Positions 23,801-35,993 are shown, counted from the first letter of the stretch. The stretch: 64,000 nucleotides of DNA from Moniliella sp. 'wahieum' (GCA_003971905.1 RSEE01000044.1:372001-436000), one strand, 5' to 3'. A program made the numbers and translations. The notes: generated from the letters alone by a model not told the origin.

Positions 23801-24112
23801 TTAGTTGCCCAGTAGGCTACAAGAACGCAAGGGTGAGGCGACAAGGGCAGGGCCGATGAAAGCAAAAAGCAAAAAACAAGATTCCGCAAGGTGCCCAACT
23901 AGGCTGCAACGAGGGGGCGACAAGCAAAGAAGCCAAGGCAAACAAAACGTGTTGTATGGTATACCAACGTGCGAGGGAAAAACACATGGGGACGACAAAC
24001 GAGGGATGGGGATGGGGGCGGGGGGCGAAAGACAAGACGAGGGTGTTACAATGGGCAACAGCAACGGGGGGGGGAGAAAGCGAGGCTAGGCTAGGCTAAG
24101 CAAGGCAGAACT

Positions 24113-26978
24113 ACAGACAGCCATCCTTGCGCCCCGCACGAAACATGCGGGTCAGGGCACTTGCCTCGGCGCTGAGCCGGGGGGCAGACAAGCTAGCTGA
24201 AGTGGACCGGGAGGTGTTCGAGGCCGAGTGCTTGGTTTGGGTTTGGGTTTGGGTTTGAGTTTGAGTTTGAGTTTGGGCGGGTGCGGTTGGCAAGGTAGGC
24301 GCAAAGAGCGGGGTTTTGGACTTGGGGTGGGACAAGGGCATATTGGGCAACGAACGTTGTCGTTCGAGTCCCGTTTGTCGGGGGGTGGGTGCGACACCGA
24401 AAATTTCAGAGAGGTAGCTAGCGTCCAGTTGAGTGCGAGCATGAGATGTGGGCGGGGGAGGTGGTGGAGCGCCCTTATGAGAGCGTGGCGGGACGAGGCA
24501 GAGAAGAGAAGGAGGACGAGGACGAGGAAGGGCGGGAAGAGGAGGGGGAAGGTGGGCGGAGCGAGGGCGCAGCTCAGAGATGGGGTGTAAGTTCCGGTTC
24601 CATAGCCCCGTCTGCCTCTGCCGTTGAGACCGGGAGGAATCGGCCGACCGACGGATAGCGGGGCCGAAACAGGAGGAGACGTTGAGCAGAGCGAACGGGC
24701 ATCGTCCCCGCTTCCCAAGCTGGCTGTGCTCAAGCTCGCACGGGATGGGCGCGAGGGAAGTGGGGTGCCCAAGAGTTGAGCCGCCTTTTCAGGCACATGA
24801 CTGGGATACGTCCCAGCATCCCGAATCCGCTGCGCGCCTTGAAAGGAATAGGAGCTGACGCTCGAAGCTGGACGTGATGTGGGTAGAGCAGAGGCGAATG
24901 CGAAGGCGGGGAAAGCGATTCGAGTTCGGCACTCAAATGAGCCATCCTGTCCGATCCTTGTTCGTACGAGCTGCGGTCCGAAGGAGCGGCTTGGCCTTTA
25001 TGCGCCGAGGTAGCCCTGCGGTTGCCCCGTTTGCGCCTACGTCCCGACGGATGTGGGCTGGCAGGCTGCCCCCCTCTCTCGTCCCCCTCATCGTCCGACA
25101 CACACCCCGGCGTACGAGAGCGGCCACGGACCGGGGTGACCGCATCTCGCACCGACCGTGCAGTACAAGTCGAGGTAGGCCGAGAAGAAGACCGACCGGA
25201 CCGGACGGAGCGAGTTAGGGATCGAGAGCGAGACTGGGCCACTGGGTCACTCGCCAGCGGTAGGGTGATGCCCATTGCCGCGCCACGGACAGAGTGGGGG
25301 AGTCAGAAGGGCTATAGAGGAGATCAAGGCTGTGCGGGCCCAGAGACCCACTTGGGCCGGCGAAGCACGCTGGCTAGGCTCTAGGGTGAGCACATGCTGT
25401 GCCAAAACGCCGCTGTTGTGGGCGTAACCGTCAAACGCACAAGAGAAACCCGACGGGATCAGAACAAGCAAGTGTACGACGACAGGCAGGTTGGTGAGCT
25501 AGACGAAAGGTGTGCGTGGAACAGCAGATTGAGCAGAAAAGAATGCCAAGTGACCAAATGTCGGCCTTTTTGGATCGTACCCAAGGCCCTCGGGGGCACA
25601 GCATTCGGGAGCCCAAATACGCGGGGGATGCAGTCGTCATCAAAGCTTCTACCTCATCCGTCAGATGGCTCAATTCCATCAGTCTTCAATCGCACTCCTC
25701 CTCGGCCAGGTTGTCTGGAGCAATCTCTTCAGGCCCGGCGGTTCTCTGCGCATCCACAATGGCGACACAGTTTTGCAGAGTCACATTCCGATGCGCCAAG
25801 CCCCAACCATGCAGGTTCTGGAGCGTATCGCAGAGCTGGGCAAAAAGATCGGCTACCAAACAAACCCGGGGTCGAGAGAGGAGCGAAGGACCATCGAAGC
25901 GGCCAGCCAAGCCAGCGGATTCAAGTTGTGTCCGCTTCGTGAAAGAGTGTTGTGTCCTAGGAGAGCGTCCCCCTGTTGGAGAAGAGTCAACAAGTCGTGG
26001 CCTGGAACGAGCTCGGCGAGAAAGAAGATGAAGTGGGATGTGTCAAAGACAGCATAACTGGTTGGTAGATTGGGGTGAACTGGGAGAGAGAGATGGAGCT
26101 GTGCGTCGGCCACTTCGTCCGCCAGCAACGCAGGAGACATGTGGTACTTGGACATGCAAGTGAGCAAGAATAACTGCTCGCCATCGCCTTGAGCATCGGG
26201 GGGTAACGGCAAAGGGGCACCGGCGACTTGGCGCACCATGTAGATGCTAGAGTACTCGCCGTGCGCCAAGCTTTGTACCACCTGTACTGTCGGGGCTGGG
26301 CCCTGGGCATCGTGCCGCAGGGCCACGACGCGGACACGGCAAGAACGATGGGTTTCATGCGGGCCGATCCGCCCGCCCAATTCCAGCACCGGCTCATCCA
26401 CAATGTCTGGAGCATGTCGGCCAGAGGGAGGGACGGGCAGGTGAATGGGACAGGGGCAGGGGCAGGTGCAGGTGCAGACAAAGGAACAGATGACATCATG
26501 GCGGACGTGGCGGGCGCAGGGGACACCGGCATCGGTTCCAGGCGGGAGTTCGAGGTGCAAGGGAGGGTGGAGGGAGATGCATCGAGTGTGGTGTAAGGGG
26601 GGAGGCGGAGGCAGCCGAGTCGGGGCCCGGCGGCGCCAACAGGGGCGTACACTGCGACCGGCCACGGCTTTGGCTCCGGCTAGAAGAGCGGCTGGAGGAT
26701 GCGCTGCTCAGCTGCGAGCCCCACAGCGCGGATGCGGACCCGGGGTGCGCAGATGGGGGGGCACGTACGCGAGGAGGAGGGAGCGGGGAGGAGATGGAGG
26801 AGGAGCACGCGTCCGTCTCGGCATCGGGCTCGTGCGTGGCCTTGGCGGGCGGATCACACCAGGGGGGGGCGGGGGCGGGGGTGGCGCGTGGCTGGGCTCG
26901 GGGGGCAGCGCGGGGGGCGCGTCTGCGGACGAGGGCGGGGTCGGTGGGGCTGCTGCTGAGGCTGCCGGCATCGGACAT
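24113..26978 (-). CDS. Ran1/Ksp1-like protein kinase homologue with HRN catalytic loop
   Basis: Protein-kinase-fold gene. An N-terminal Ser/Pro/Arg-rich region (MSDAGSLSSSPTDP) leads to the N-lobe at about 26330-26040: glycine-loop-like SLAHGEYSSIYMV, a presumptive beta-3 lysine in CMSKYHM, LLADEVADAQLH as helix C, and FIFFLAELVPG as hinge. The catalytic loop reads LHGWGLAHRNVTLQNC (HRN at 25785-25793), so the catalytic Asp of HRD is Asn and the usual Lys is Thr. The activation segment continues as SPAYLG, APECCAPEG and YDPKKADIWSLGIL after a frame change, then LLNLLFH, DPVGFLL and LTLEPSQRASPAQV. A basic Ser/Arg/Pro tail follows, with a QT dipeptide run, ending KDGCL at 24113. The LLNLLFH layout suggests the fungal Ran1/Ksp1/Sks1 group. 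Frame changes near 25700, 25610 and 25510 blur the DFG region. Confidence 0.75.
24228..24280. repeat. GTTTGG/GTTTGA hexamer run within kinase tail
   Basis: Plus-strand run of GTTTGG then GTTTGA hexamers that encodes a Gln-Thr dipeptide repeat on the minus strand. It resembles a telomeric repeat only superficially. Confidence 0.75.
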
Positions 26979-29289
26979 GGGGATGGGGGTGGTGGGCGGA
27001 AGGAGCGTGCCGGCGGGCGGCGGGAGGGCGGGAGGGGCTGGGCGAGCGCGGCAAGCAGCGGCGCTGGGTTCGATCTTGGCGTCTGCCGAGCGCCGAGCCC
27101 TGCAATGCTAAAGCATGTGGCGGAGCGGCGGGAAGGCCGGGAGAACCACGTGCTGCAAAAAATCAAACTTGTCTTTTTTCATGCGCCTGCCAGCCTGCAC
27201 GCATCGCATGTAGCCTCCCGCCCCGACTGGCCACACCTCGCCCGGCACATCACCGCCACCGCCACGCCCAGCGTCGCCGCCGAGACGCAGCCTGATCCCG
27301 CGCGCCACGATCGGGAGGCGGGCAGGTGGCCACGGCCAAGCGGGTGACCTGCCATGCCGCTTTCCATTGTGCATCCTGCCGCATGTGCGGGTGTCTGATG
27401 CGAAATTGCTATTGGACCAGTGTGCTGTGGAGAACTCTCTCGGCGCTTCTCCCATTCCCCTCAGAACCCCAGACCTCAGCCTCAGGCCTCCTTAATCAGT
27501 ACCGCTCCCCAGCCGCCCCGCACCACGCAACGTGCATAGCCATCAAAGTCATCCATGGCCACGATGACCCCGTGTTTGGCCCATCCACACACGGCCATAC
27601 AAACAGCAGGTATTGCGCCCCGTAGGGTTTCTCTGGGACATGCGACCGCCATGTGGTTGGCCTGTGGCAGCACATGTGGCATGCGGCTGCCATGCCACAG
27701 ATCACATGGCCTGTCACGCATGCCTGCATCGCTGAACAACCGAAAGCCAAAATTGAGTGACAACCAGTACTATAGTGAGCTAGTGACTAGTGAACAGCTA
27801 GTGAACGTTGATGAACGCTGAACGAACCTGGTGCGTGCGAACAACAACCGGGACAAGATTCCACCGAGCAGCATACTCCTCCAAAAGAACATCCAGCTAG
27901 CCTGCAACAAGCCACCGTTCCCCGTTCCCCGTTCACACGTTCACGCCCGAGACCCTGAGAGCCAACACGCGTGATCCATGAGCATCTTGCTCGGCCATCC
28001 TCGCCATGCCACCCGCCGCTCGCGCGAGGTGCAACACGCACTACCATGCGCGGGGAGTGGGTGTGGGGGCGTGGGGGCGTGGGAGGATGTAGGCCGTAGC
28101 AGCAGAGGGTGCCCCGCCCTCTCTTCCACTTGGGGGCCCATCATATGCTGTCTGTCCACGCTCCAAGCAGATCCCGCGCGTAGCAGTCCAACCTACGACA
28201 AAAGTCAAGGTGAAAGCGTGAGCTTGATTGTATGCGATCATCGATCACGATCACAGATGCCGATCTCAGAATCCGAAGTTAGCTTGGAGCCGAGGTCGGA
28301 TCGATGATCAATGATCGAATGGGATCTATTGTTGCAAGCCATGCTGCCACGCGTTCCACCCGCTCAGCAGTACTTCTCCTGTTCTGCCGCTGTCTGCTGC
28401 TCCTGTCTGTTCTGCTGCCGCTCCGTCTGTTCTGCCTCTGTTGCAGCCGGACCGGGGGGGGGGGGCGGCAGAGAGGGGAACGTGGAAGGTCGAAACGGGG
28501 AGAACGTCTTAGCCAGGCGAACTACGTAGTAGTAGTACTAAAGCCCCAAAGGCCTATCCATTCACCTCTGTGTGAATGTGGAATATTGAATGCCGCAGAG
28601 CACAAGAGGACACGAGCTGGATTATACTTGAGCCTCAAGTGCCAAGTGGACAGCCAATACGAGCCGAGGGATTATATTGAAGCGAGGGAGAGACCAGACG
28701 AGAACGAGAGATGAGATTGAGATTGAGAGACGAAAAGAAAAGAAAGAAAAGAAAAGGCAAGCGCTCAAAGAGAGATACGATAGAAATAGAAATGGCGTGG
28801 GCGGGTCACAGGGAAGATGAGAGGCAACACATGCACTCATGCATCATGCATCATGCATCATGCATCATGGCCAAAGATCAGAGTCAAAAAAGGTGGAACA
28901 ATGTAGACCGAGCGAGCGAGGCGGACAAGTAGACAGGCAAAGAAATGAGACGAGAAGAGATGAGACAGGAAGCAGAAGAAAGAGAAGGAAAGAGAAGAGG
29001 AAGACGCAAGAAACCGAAACCAGAACCCCAAAACCGGGCCAAAAGGGTGCGGGGGGGGGGGGGGGCAAAACAGAATGTGAAGAGAAGCGGGCAGCACACT
29101 GGCAGCAGGACCAAGCGCAACAGTAATGCAATGTAATGCACGGAATGTAGATGGTGCATGGCTTGCATGGTTTAGGGACCAAAACGGCTAAGAAGGCCAA
29201 GAAGGCCAGAAGGCCAAGAAGGCCAAGCAGGAGCACAGCAACCTGGCTCGTGGCGAAGTCGAAGCAAGAAGGAGGAGAAAAGGCATATT
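26979..29289. other. Intergenic region, upstream of the kinase
   Basis: Contains G-rich blocks near the kinase start, ATCGATCATCGATC words at 28235-28250 and 28300-28315, a GCATCAT heptamer run at 28838-28870, and a purine-rich tract from 28720 to 29110 that includes a long G run near 29050. No gene is supported. Confidence 0.45.
28838..28870. repeat. GCATCAT heptamer tandem (about 4.5 copies)
   Basis: Between four and five copies of CATCATG in direct tandem. This is the plus-orientation version of the heptamer found inverted at 4871 and 57872. Confidence 0.85.
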
Positions 29290-32070
29290 CAGAAGCAGAC
29301 CAGAAGCAGAAGTTGAGCCCAAAAAGCCAGCATGAGAAAGACCTCAAGCCGCCACCCAAGTGCGCGAAGCCGTGCGCCCGTGCCTTGGGCTTGAGCGGGT
29401 CGGCGACCCGAGCCATACGGACGCGCCATTTGAGTGCGCAGGTACTGTTCCGCCTGTTCAGCCAAAAACGTGGCAGGGGCAAGGCGGGCGAGACGGGTGC
29501 GCCGGATGCATGGGCATGGGATTGGGGCCCGGCCCAGCCCCCGTTCCTGTCCCAGCCCCAGTCCCGCCCAGCTCAAACTGGATGCCATGGCGGCCAAGGC
29601 GGACGAGACCATGGGTGGGGGTGCGCCGCGCTGGCCAGCTGGGTCCGTGCGTTTCTGTGCGATCTGTGCGATCCGTGCGAGGCTGGCTACCCGAGCCCGT
29701 GGACGCGGAACGGACAGACCCGTGCTCTTCGGAGGCACGTGCCGAGCCGGTGCCGGGCCCGGGCGGGACGGAGCGCAGCACGCAAGCTCGGTGCCGACCC
29801 GCGTTTCTTAGGAGCCGTAGGCGTGGGCGTGGGCAGCGGCGCACCCGGTCCACCGGTAGTTGGTTCGTCCTGCCCATCGCCTCCGCTCCAAATGAGCGAG
29901 GGTACCACTGAGCCGCATTGGCACGGAGCGATTGGCTGGGCCGCGAAGCGTGGCCTTGACCATGACCTACCCATGACCGAGCGGACGAGCAGAGGCAGAG
30001 GAACAGTGGGCCAGGGTGGGACGTTGGGCGCGAGGCACAAAGCAATCGCCCATACTTTTCGCGCGGCTGTGAGAGCGAAGCGGATGAGAATGAGCATGAG
30101 GGTGGGGCGGGTTCTGGACGTGTGCGCAAGAGCGGAAGGTGCGCCCGTACCGCGACTAGCGGCCATACCTAGCTTGACGCCTCCTCCGAGCACATGGACG
30201 TTACCCTTATCGTACACTTGCAGTTTTTGTTCCTCGTCGGATGCAGGGGGGGCAGGCTTGGAGGATGCGGTGGCCACGCTGGGCTTGGACGCGGACGCGT
30301 TGGATGCCGATGCAGAAGCAGAAGCAGATGCGGACGGAAGCGCGTCCGACCCAGACGAGGGAGAAGCGGAGGAAGACGCGGAAGACAAAGTGGACGAGAT
30401 GGAGCAAGAGTTTGTGGCCCAGTTTGCTGTCCCGCCGGGCTTCCCTCCGAGTTTGGCGCGAAGGGTGCCTGCGCGTAGGGCTGGCAGACCTCACGCCTGC
30501 GTTCAACGGAGCCGACGGAGCCGACGGACGAGCGGGAGCGTGACTGTGAGCGGGAGGGTGGGGGTCAACAGGCGGGTGAAAGCCAGGTGCTGTTTCCCCG
30601 CCGAAAAGAAAGCTTGGCGGCCTCGGGCATGGAGTCAGCCCTGTCTGAGACGGGAGGATCCCGTGATGGTCAGGTCGGCCGAGCGTTCGGCTGGGTCGTC
30701 ACCAAAGCGTTGGATCATCGACTCGTCGCACCCGCCATAAAGTTGAGCAGGCCCAAGTCAGCGGCCGTCTGACGCAGCATCGTGTCGTCCCCTACGTCTC
30801 CCGTGCCAGAACGGAGAGGAGAGGCGATCGGGTGGACCCCAGCGGAGTGGGTAGACGCATGCCGCAGATGCTCGGCTGGTGCAACTAGCTGTTCCTCCTC
30901 GTCATCTGACAAGGCGACGAGCGCGAGTAAAGTCCGAGGCAGAGGCCTTGCTTAGCACGCTGCTGGGACGGCTAATGCCTCGGTCTGAGGACGGGTGAGA
31001 TGAATATCCCATCTCGTTAGGCAGGGAGCTGAGGTTCTGCTGAGACAAGAACGTGCCGGCCCTGCCTGCGCGAGCCAATCCGGATGGGACACCGAGTCGA
31101 CCGAGTTAGGTTTGGGATTGTTGCCCGGACCAAACCGAATCACGGTAGGAAAGGGAGATGGCACACTCTGAGGCTGGCCGCTCCAGATGTGGTTCCAAGA
31201 GTCGAAGGGAGCGCCTGGTTCCGAACGAGAAGCGCGTTCGATGGAAACTGAACCTGGGTTGATGTGCAGGAGGAAGGAGAAGGGCAGAAGCTGGCAGGGC
31301 CCATGACGGGGGCCAACATGGCTGGCATCGCCTCGGAGCAGGCGTGCAGCACAGCCGGATCAAGGTGGGGAGGGCGACGAGGCTTGATGGGGGAGCGCGG
31401 GGGCAGCTGGGACCCAAATTAAATCACGGTGGGAAGCATCAAGCATGGGCTGGTGGGACACCCAAGCCAGGTGTTGGTATCGCTTTTGGAGTGTGCCGGC
31501 AAGAGTGGCAGCAAATACTTGGGCTGCCCGGGGCGGCTCGCTGGCCGGCAGCCCGGGACGGACGCGAGAGTTTCCCGGACCTGCTCGGAGAGGTGGAAGA
31601 CAGCTGCGGTGACCTCCTGGTACATGGTGGGGTGGGGGCGACCTGGGGGAAAGGGGGTTAGATGGCGGCGAGCCGGAGGCAGGGGTGGGAGGGGTGGAGG
31701 CGGCAGATGGGGACGTACCAAAGAGCAGGCAGAGGCAGAGGCGGAGGCAGAGGCAGAGGCAGAGGTGGTGGGGAGAGGCAGACGGGGTGGAAGGTGGTGG
31801 GGTAATAGATAAACAGACACCCACACCCAACCGCATCAGCTGACGGGTGGCAGGTGTGGTTGTCGCTTCTTCTACGCTGGCCAGCTGGAATTCGGGACGG
31901 ACAGCGGGCGGTGGGCGGCGGGAGCCCAGCAGGCGGCCAGCAGAGGCTCCGAGGTTAGAGTGTCCCCCTCTGAGAGGCTGCTGGGCTGCTGGGCTGCACC
32001 CAACCACTCGACCCTTGGTCCAGCCGGCCGGCCGCGCCGCACACTGCCCCCCTGCTTTTTGCTCCATCAT
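29290..32070 (-). CDS. Uncharacterised Ser/Pro-rich protein, boundaries approximate
   Basis: I do not recognise this gene. The minus strand has coding-like stretches in shifting frames: EFQLASVEEATTTPATRQLM (about 31870-31810), then after a likely intron (CTAAC branch-like site, CCCCAG acceptor near 31642) MYQEVTAAVFHLSEQVRETL and GTLQKRYQHLAWVSHQPMLD. Further on are TVIRFGPGNNPKPNS near 31140, MSDDEEEQLVAPAEHLRHA near 30912, DESMIQRFGDDPAERSADLTITGS near 30730, an acidic Ser/Ala run near 30390-30280, and VYDKGNVHVLGGGVKLG near 30210. The last part is Arg/Pro/Thr-rich with TDRTDRTE. No domain, signal peptide or membrane segment is clear. At least six frame changes are needed. The 3' end could lie at 29290 or 29458, and the first exon is uncertain. 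A plus-strand frame of 529 codons across the same region is read as an antisense shadow. Confidence 0.4.
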
Positions 32071-33740
32071 CTACCGCCCGGCCCCCAGCGGGTCGGTGCA
32101 ACCGTGTGCATTACCTAGCCCACCCAACGGGGCGCGCACAGGGGCTGTCTGGGACACCTGCCAACCTCCATGTCACACACCAACCAATGTCACCGGTCAC
32201 CATGCCGGTTGCACCCTTCGTCCGTGCCTCAGCACCTGCAGGTTGCGCCAAGCCTTGTGGGATTCCCGCTGGGTCTGTGCGCAATAACCACAGCCTGCCG
32301 ATCGGCTAGCCCCTCCTCGATCTATTATCTACTCCAGGGCCGGCAGACCCCTTTGGCCAGAGGGCGCCTGAGGCAGGCCTGAGGGGGGCCGAGGCATCTC
32401 TCTTCTTCGATCGTATCTCATCGATCATCTCTCACTAATGCAATGCAATGCAACATGCACTGGCGATCCGACGGCAGCGGATGGCTTGAAGCTTAATAGC
32501 ACTGCAAAATGGCCGGTTGAGATTATCGATGACTATAATAGCTCAGTGACTATAATGGACGGGTATCTGGCAAAAAATAAATGGTGCAGAGCGCCCATTC
32601 TACGCAGCACTCCAGCTTGGAGGGGGCCCGATGTACTGTGCTTCTTCAAGCTTCATCGATCATCCCCGTCTATACTGTCCGCTCCGACTTGGCTCGATCC
32701 GGGGGAGCAACCAGAGTGTAACATGTATCATTCGTTGAAGAAAAATAACGCGTAACGTCTTGTGCTCGCATCCGTTTGTGGTGGTGATGATGGCGATGAT
32801 GGTCATGGCCCTCTTTTGGTTGCTCTTCTTGTGGTGATTCTACCGTAGACTGGCTCTGATTTGCGCCGTCTGCCCACGTAGTACGTATAGTCCGGCCAAA
32901 GAATATTGACACCGCTGTGTGAGTCGGAGCTAAGGCGAGGGAGACCAGAATCGGACTAGGCCAAGGGGTGTAGCAATCATTCGTGGGGAAGAAGCAAGAA
33001 CAGAGGACATGGTGCGAAGTGGAAGAAACAGGAAGGAGCGAGACGCTCGAGACGAAGAAATTGGAAAAGGGGGCGAGGTCAGCCAAACTATGATACTGTG
33101 CGTGGCAAGTGGCAAACGGTACACTTTTCCATGTCCAACCCCCACCCCCGGACCTACAGTGGTCATCGTCTGATGACTCTCGCCGGCAGTGCACTCTGGT
33201 CTTTCGCCCTGCTCCGCTATGCTGGTTCCCCATTGCGCTCCGAATGGGCAACGGCGCGATCCTAGGGTTGATTGCAGTGGTGCCACTCCTCCAACGACGT
33301 GGCGCGGATGAAGGCATGTGAAGGATGATGCCGCGTCGGCTAGAGGGTGCGGTGGGTTACATAGCCGTTCCGGTCCTAATCCCATCTCCATCCCACGAAA
33401 AAAACGCTTGCTCAGTTGCCAACACAAAACGAGGTCTATCTGAGCCAAGTGCCACCGGGTGGGCCCCGCAGAGGTCTGGACCGAGTTTATTGGGGTACAA
33501 TCCCATAGGAGAGGGTAGGTCGACTGGCGGTAGTTTCGGGTTTGGGCTAGTTGGTGGATCTGAGCAGAGCTAGGGACGAGGCGATGCGGCGGGGGACGGC
33601 TGCACATGTGGCAAGGCTACGTCTGCACCGGCGTGGGCCGGATAGTAACGTGTCTGAAGTATACAGGACTTCGGCACAGAAGGAGGAAGTGGCAGACAAC
33701 ACTAGATGGTGAGGAGAGCTATGCCTCTGGGTTCTCCCGC
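32071..33740. other. Intergenic region, possible small His-rich frame
   Basis: Mostly without clear coding signal. On the minus strand a 215-codon open frame (33317-32670) includes hydrophobic runs and a His-rich stretch (HDHHRHHHHH). The neighbouring frame reads LWPDYTYYVGRRR over the same bases, so I cannot decide between a small gene and chance. Confidence 0.3.
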
Positions 33741-33749
33741 TTCCTTAAT

Positions 33750-35110
33750 CAATGTACGGCTGAGACAGGTTGAGCTCTGGTGCTTCCCACTGAGAGAGTC
33801 TCTTGTGCTCATGCTTAATTAGTCACTGTACTGCCGTGCTGGTCTGCTCTTTGGTGCTTCGCACTGAGCGAGCCACTGGCGCTCACGCGCACGCTTAATG
33901 TGTTAAAGTACTCCCGAGCTGTTCTGCCCTCTGGTGCTGGCATGTAGCCTGCCCTCTGGTGCCTCCCTCTGAGAAACACTGTGCTCAGGCGTCGTTAGTC
34001 ATTTCATTGCCGATCTGGTCTGCCCTCTGGTGCCGGCCTCTAGCCGAGACAGCCTGGCGCTGGAACACTGCGGCAGTGCCGCTAGTCTTGCGGCGTAGGA
34101 GGACAGATATAACTTGCCTAGGCACCTGCCGTGGCCCAGATTGGCCTGTGCGCCCAAATTGGCTGCGCCGCACGCGCACCTCCTTTTAATCTCCTGCTCC
34201 TCTGTGGTTGCATCCGGGTCGCTCACCACCGCCCCTCTCATTGCGCCCGTAGCAACTGGTATCCCATCTCTGCAGCCAGCACATCTCAGAGAGTGCTCTG
34301 TGCCACGGTGCAACAGCACCATCTCCTTCCCCTGTCCACCAACACCACCATCGTTGTTGCCTGCGCCGCCTGCTGCCCGCCTTCCTCGTTCCGCCCCCAT
34401 CGCTCGGTTCTCCTCGTCTGGTCTGCATTGCTACCGTACGTCTCCATTCCCTCCCCGTTACACTCCGTCCTCCTCGCCTCGTCTGTATCGCTGTTGGACG
34501 CCCCCCCACTCTGCCCCATCACCCTGTCCCCTTTCACTGTCTGTACATTGCTTCTGCCGTACGTGCTCATTTCCCCTTGCTCGCCAGCGCTCTGTGGTTG
34601 ACCTGTGGCCCTGCCGCCTGAATACACAGACTCCCCCTCGCGGGCAATCTTGTCCTCATTTCATCTGGTCCGCAGCGCCATCGTACGTATCCGCTTCCTC
34701 AGCATTCCCCTCACTTCTGCTGCCCTTGTGGGTCGCATGCGTGATGTGCATGCACCGCTTCGCTCGCCTTCGACCCACCCTTGTCCTTCTGCTCACTTTG
34801 GCTGTCTCGCTCACATGGTTTGTCTCGCCTGTGGTCCTCTCGCTTGGCTGGTCTGCCTTGCCATCGTACGTCCCCGGTACTTCGCGCTTGGAGTTTTGTC
34901 CTGCCACTTACGCTGTCTGCCCAACTGCTGCGTACACGGAATCCCACGGTTGGGTCGTCTCGTCTTGTTCGCCTCGACTCATCGGACCTGTTTCGCCGTC
35001 GTACGTCCCATCTGTCATATGCCGACGCTGTTCCTGACATTGTTGTCCTACCCGTGTACATTCCGACGTCATCCAGGTTGTCCTCGCTACTGGCTGACTT
35101 GATCGCCTGA
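33750..35110. repeat. Degenerate minisatellite, units of about 73-95 and about 60 bp
   Basis: Two adjoining arrays share the core TGGTCTGC. In the first (about 33770-34090) the word CTCTGGTGC recurs at 33775, 33848, 33929, 33954 and 34025, with TTAATTAGTCAC-like and CACTGAG-like neighbours. In the second (about 34200-35010) a CGTACGT core preceded by TTGCCATC-like bases recurs near 34435, 34494, 34558, 34617, 34683, 34865 and 35000, close to multiples of 60. Copies differ strongly, so the array is old. A plus-strand frame stays open across about 300 codons because a 60-base unit preserves phase, but its Ser/Pro/Leu text does not look like a conserved protein. Confidence 0.65.
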
Positions 35111-35993
35111 CCTGTGAGTCCGTCGCACATCTTCTGTGTCTCTCGCTAGCCCTCTGTGCTGCTGCTGACTTGACCAGCTTCTCCCTAGTGCGCGCTCCCC
35201 CACTACTAACCTGCCACTTGCTGTGCAGCTCACTGCTCTACTACGTCGCACCTAACCGTGGTTGCCGTGTAATTGCTTCCCAACAATCTTCGAATGCATT
35301 CTATACCTACACAAATAACTGTGTCCTGCCTGTAAATTTCTACTAGTTCTGCATCGATGCCACCCTCAATCAGCCAGTCGGTTAGAGAGCCTACAAGCAC
35401 GCATCCAATCAACAGCTAAGCGTTTGGGCGCATTTGGGCTAAACCCTTAGCCTCGTGTGGCTAAAGCGCTTGACCGCACGTGGCCAAAGTGTCCAAACCT
35501 CCATCGGGAGGTTAATTCATTTTTGGTTGATTTGGTTGGCCGAAGCAACATAGTAATTTTCATGACCGCCCGTGGCGCGCGAAGCCTGAACGAAGGAAGG
35601 GAGGGAGGAACTTGAAGGAAGGAAGAAAGAAGGAAGGAAGGAAGGAAGGAAGGAAGAGACTTGAAGTTTGAAGGAAGGACAACACAAGAAGACAACACAC
35701 AAGACACGACAAGACAGGATACGACAAGAGAGGAGGCGTCTTCGAACCCAAAGCGGGACCGGTACTGATGTACCATGTACCATGTACCATGTACCATGTA
35801 CCATGTACCATGTACCATGTACCATGTACCATGTACCATGTACCATGTACCATGTACCATGTAATGTAGCATGTAACATGAACCATGTAAGGGCAAGACG
35901 TCCGCTTCCGCTTCCGCTTCCGCTCCACTTCCACGTCCTCTTGCACGTTCGCGTCCCCTTGCCCTTTCCCTTGCACGTCCACTTTCACGTAAC
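35111..35993. other. Gene-free stretch with GGAA and ATGTACC repeats
   Basis: Lies downstream of the minus-strand gene ending at 35994 and probably includes its 3' UTR. GGAA/GGAAG repeats occur at 35592-35675 and AAGACAACACAC-type repeats at 35685-35715. The ATGTACC array is listed separately. No gene seen. Confidence 0.55.
35768..35890. repeat. ATGTACC heptamer satellite (about 13 copies)
   Basis: About thirteen near-perfect tandem copies of the 7-base unit ATGTACC, decaying at the right end into ATGTAAT and ATGTAGC variants. Because 7 is not a multiple of 3, all frames cycle through the same heptapeptide (VHGTWYM on the minus strand), which keeps frames open without meaning. Confidence 0.9.

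Larger units (their letters stand above)
17745..24112. other. 6.4-kb gene-poor region of short tandem words
   Basis: No convincing gene is seen. The stretch is dense in short repeats: CGTTAAACGTTAACG near 18040, a CGTTTAA run at 19102-19155, GTTGAGAC at 19290-19325, AGTACT and CTGAGTACT words at 19590-19675, CGTTAAA at 20101-20127, ACATGTC at 20407-20437, GCATCAT at 20567-20588 and GGTTACC at 20826-20858. The part from about 21800 to 23300 is visibly less GC-rich than the rest and carries only short open frames (up to 113 codons). A possible small gene at 18044-18499 is listed separately. Confidence 0.5.

Noticed and set aside
17745-24112. Possible transposon or virus-like element in the long gap
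   Set aside because: No transposase, reverse transcriptase, integrase or capsid motif, and no long terminal or inverted repeats were found.
24360-24385. GTTCGAGTCCC, like a tRNA B box
   Set aside because: No A box, no acceptor or anticodon stem can be folded around it, and it falls in the coding tail of the kinase gene. A similar word near 35740 fails for the same reasons.
29151-30740. Plus-strand open frame of 529 codons
   Set aside because: Composition is Arg/Pro/Gly-rich without motifs, and the opposite strand shows acidic, Ser-rich and VHVLGGGVKLG-type text in shifting frames. It is best read as an antisense shadow in GC-rich DNA.
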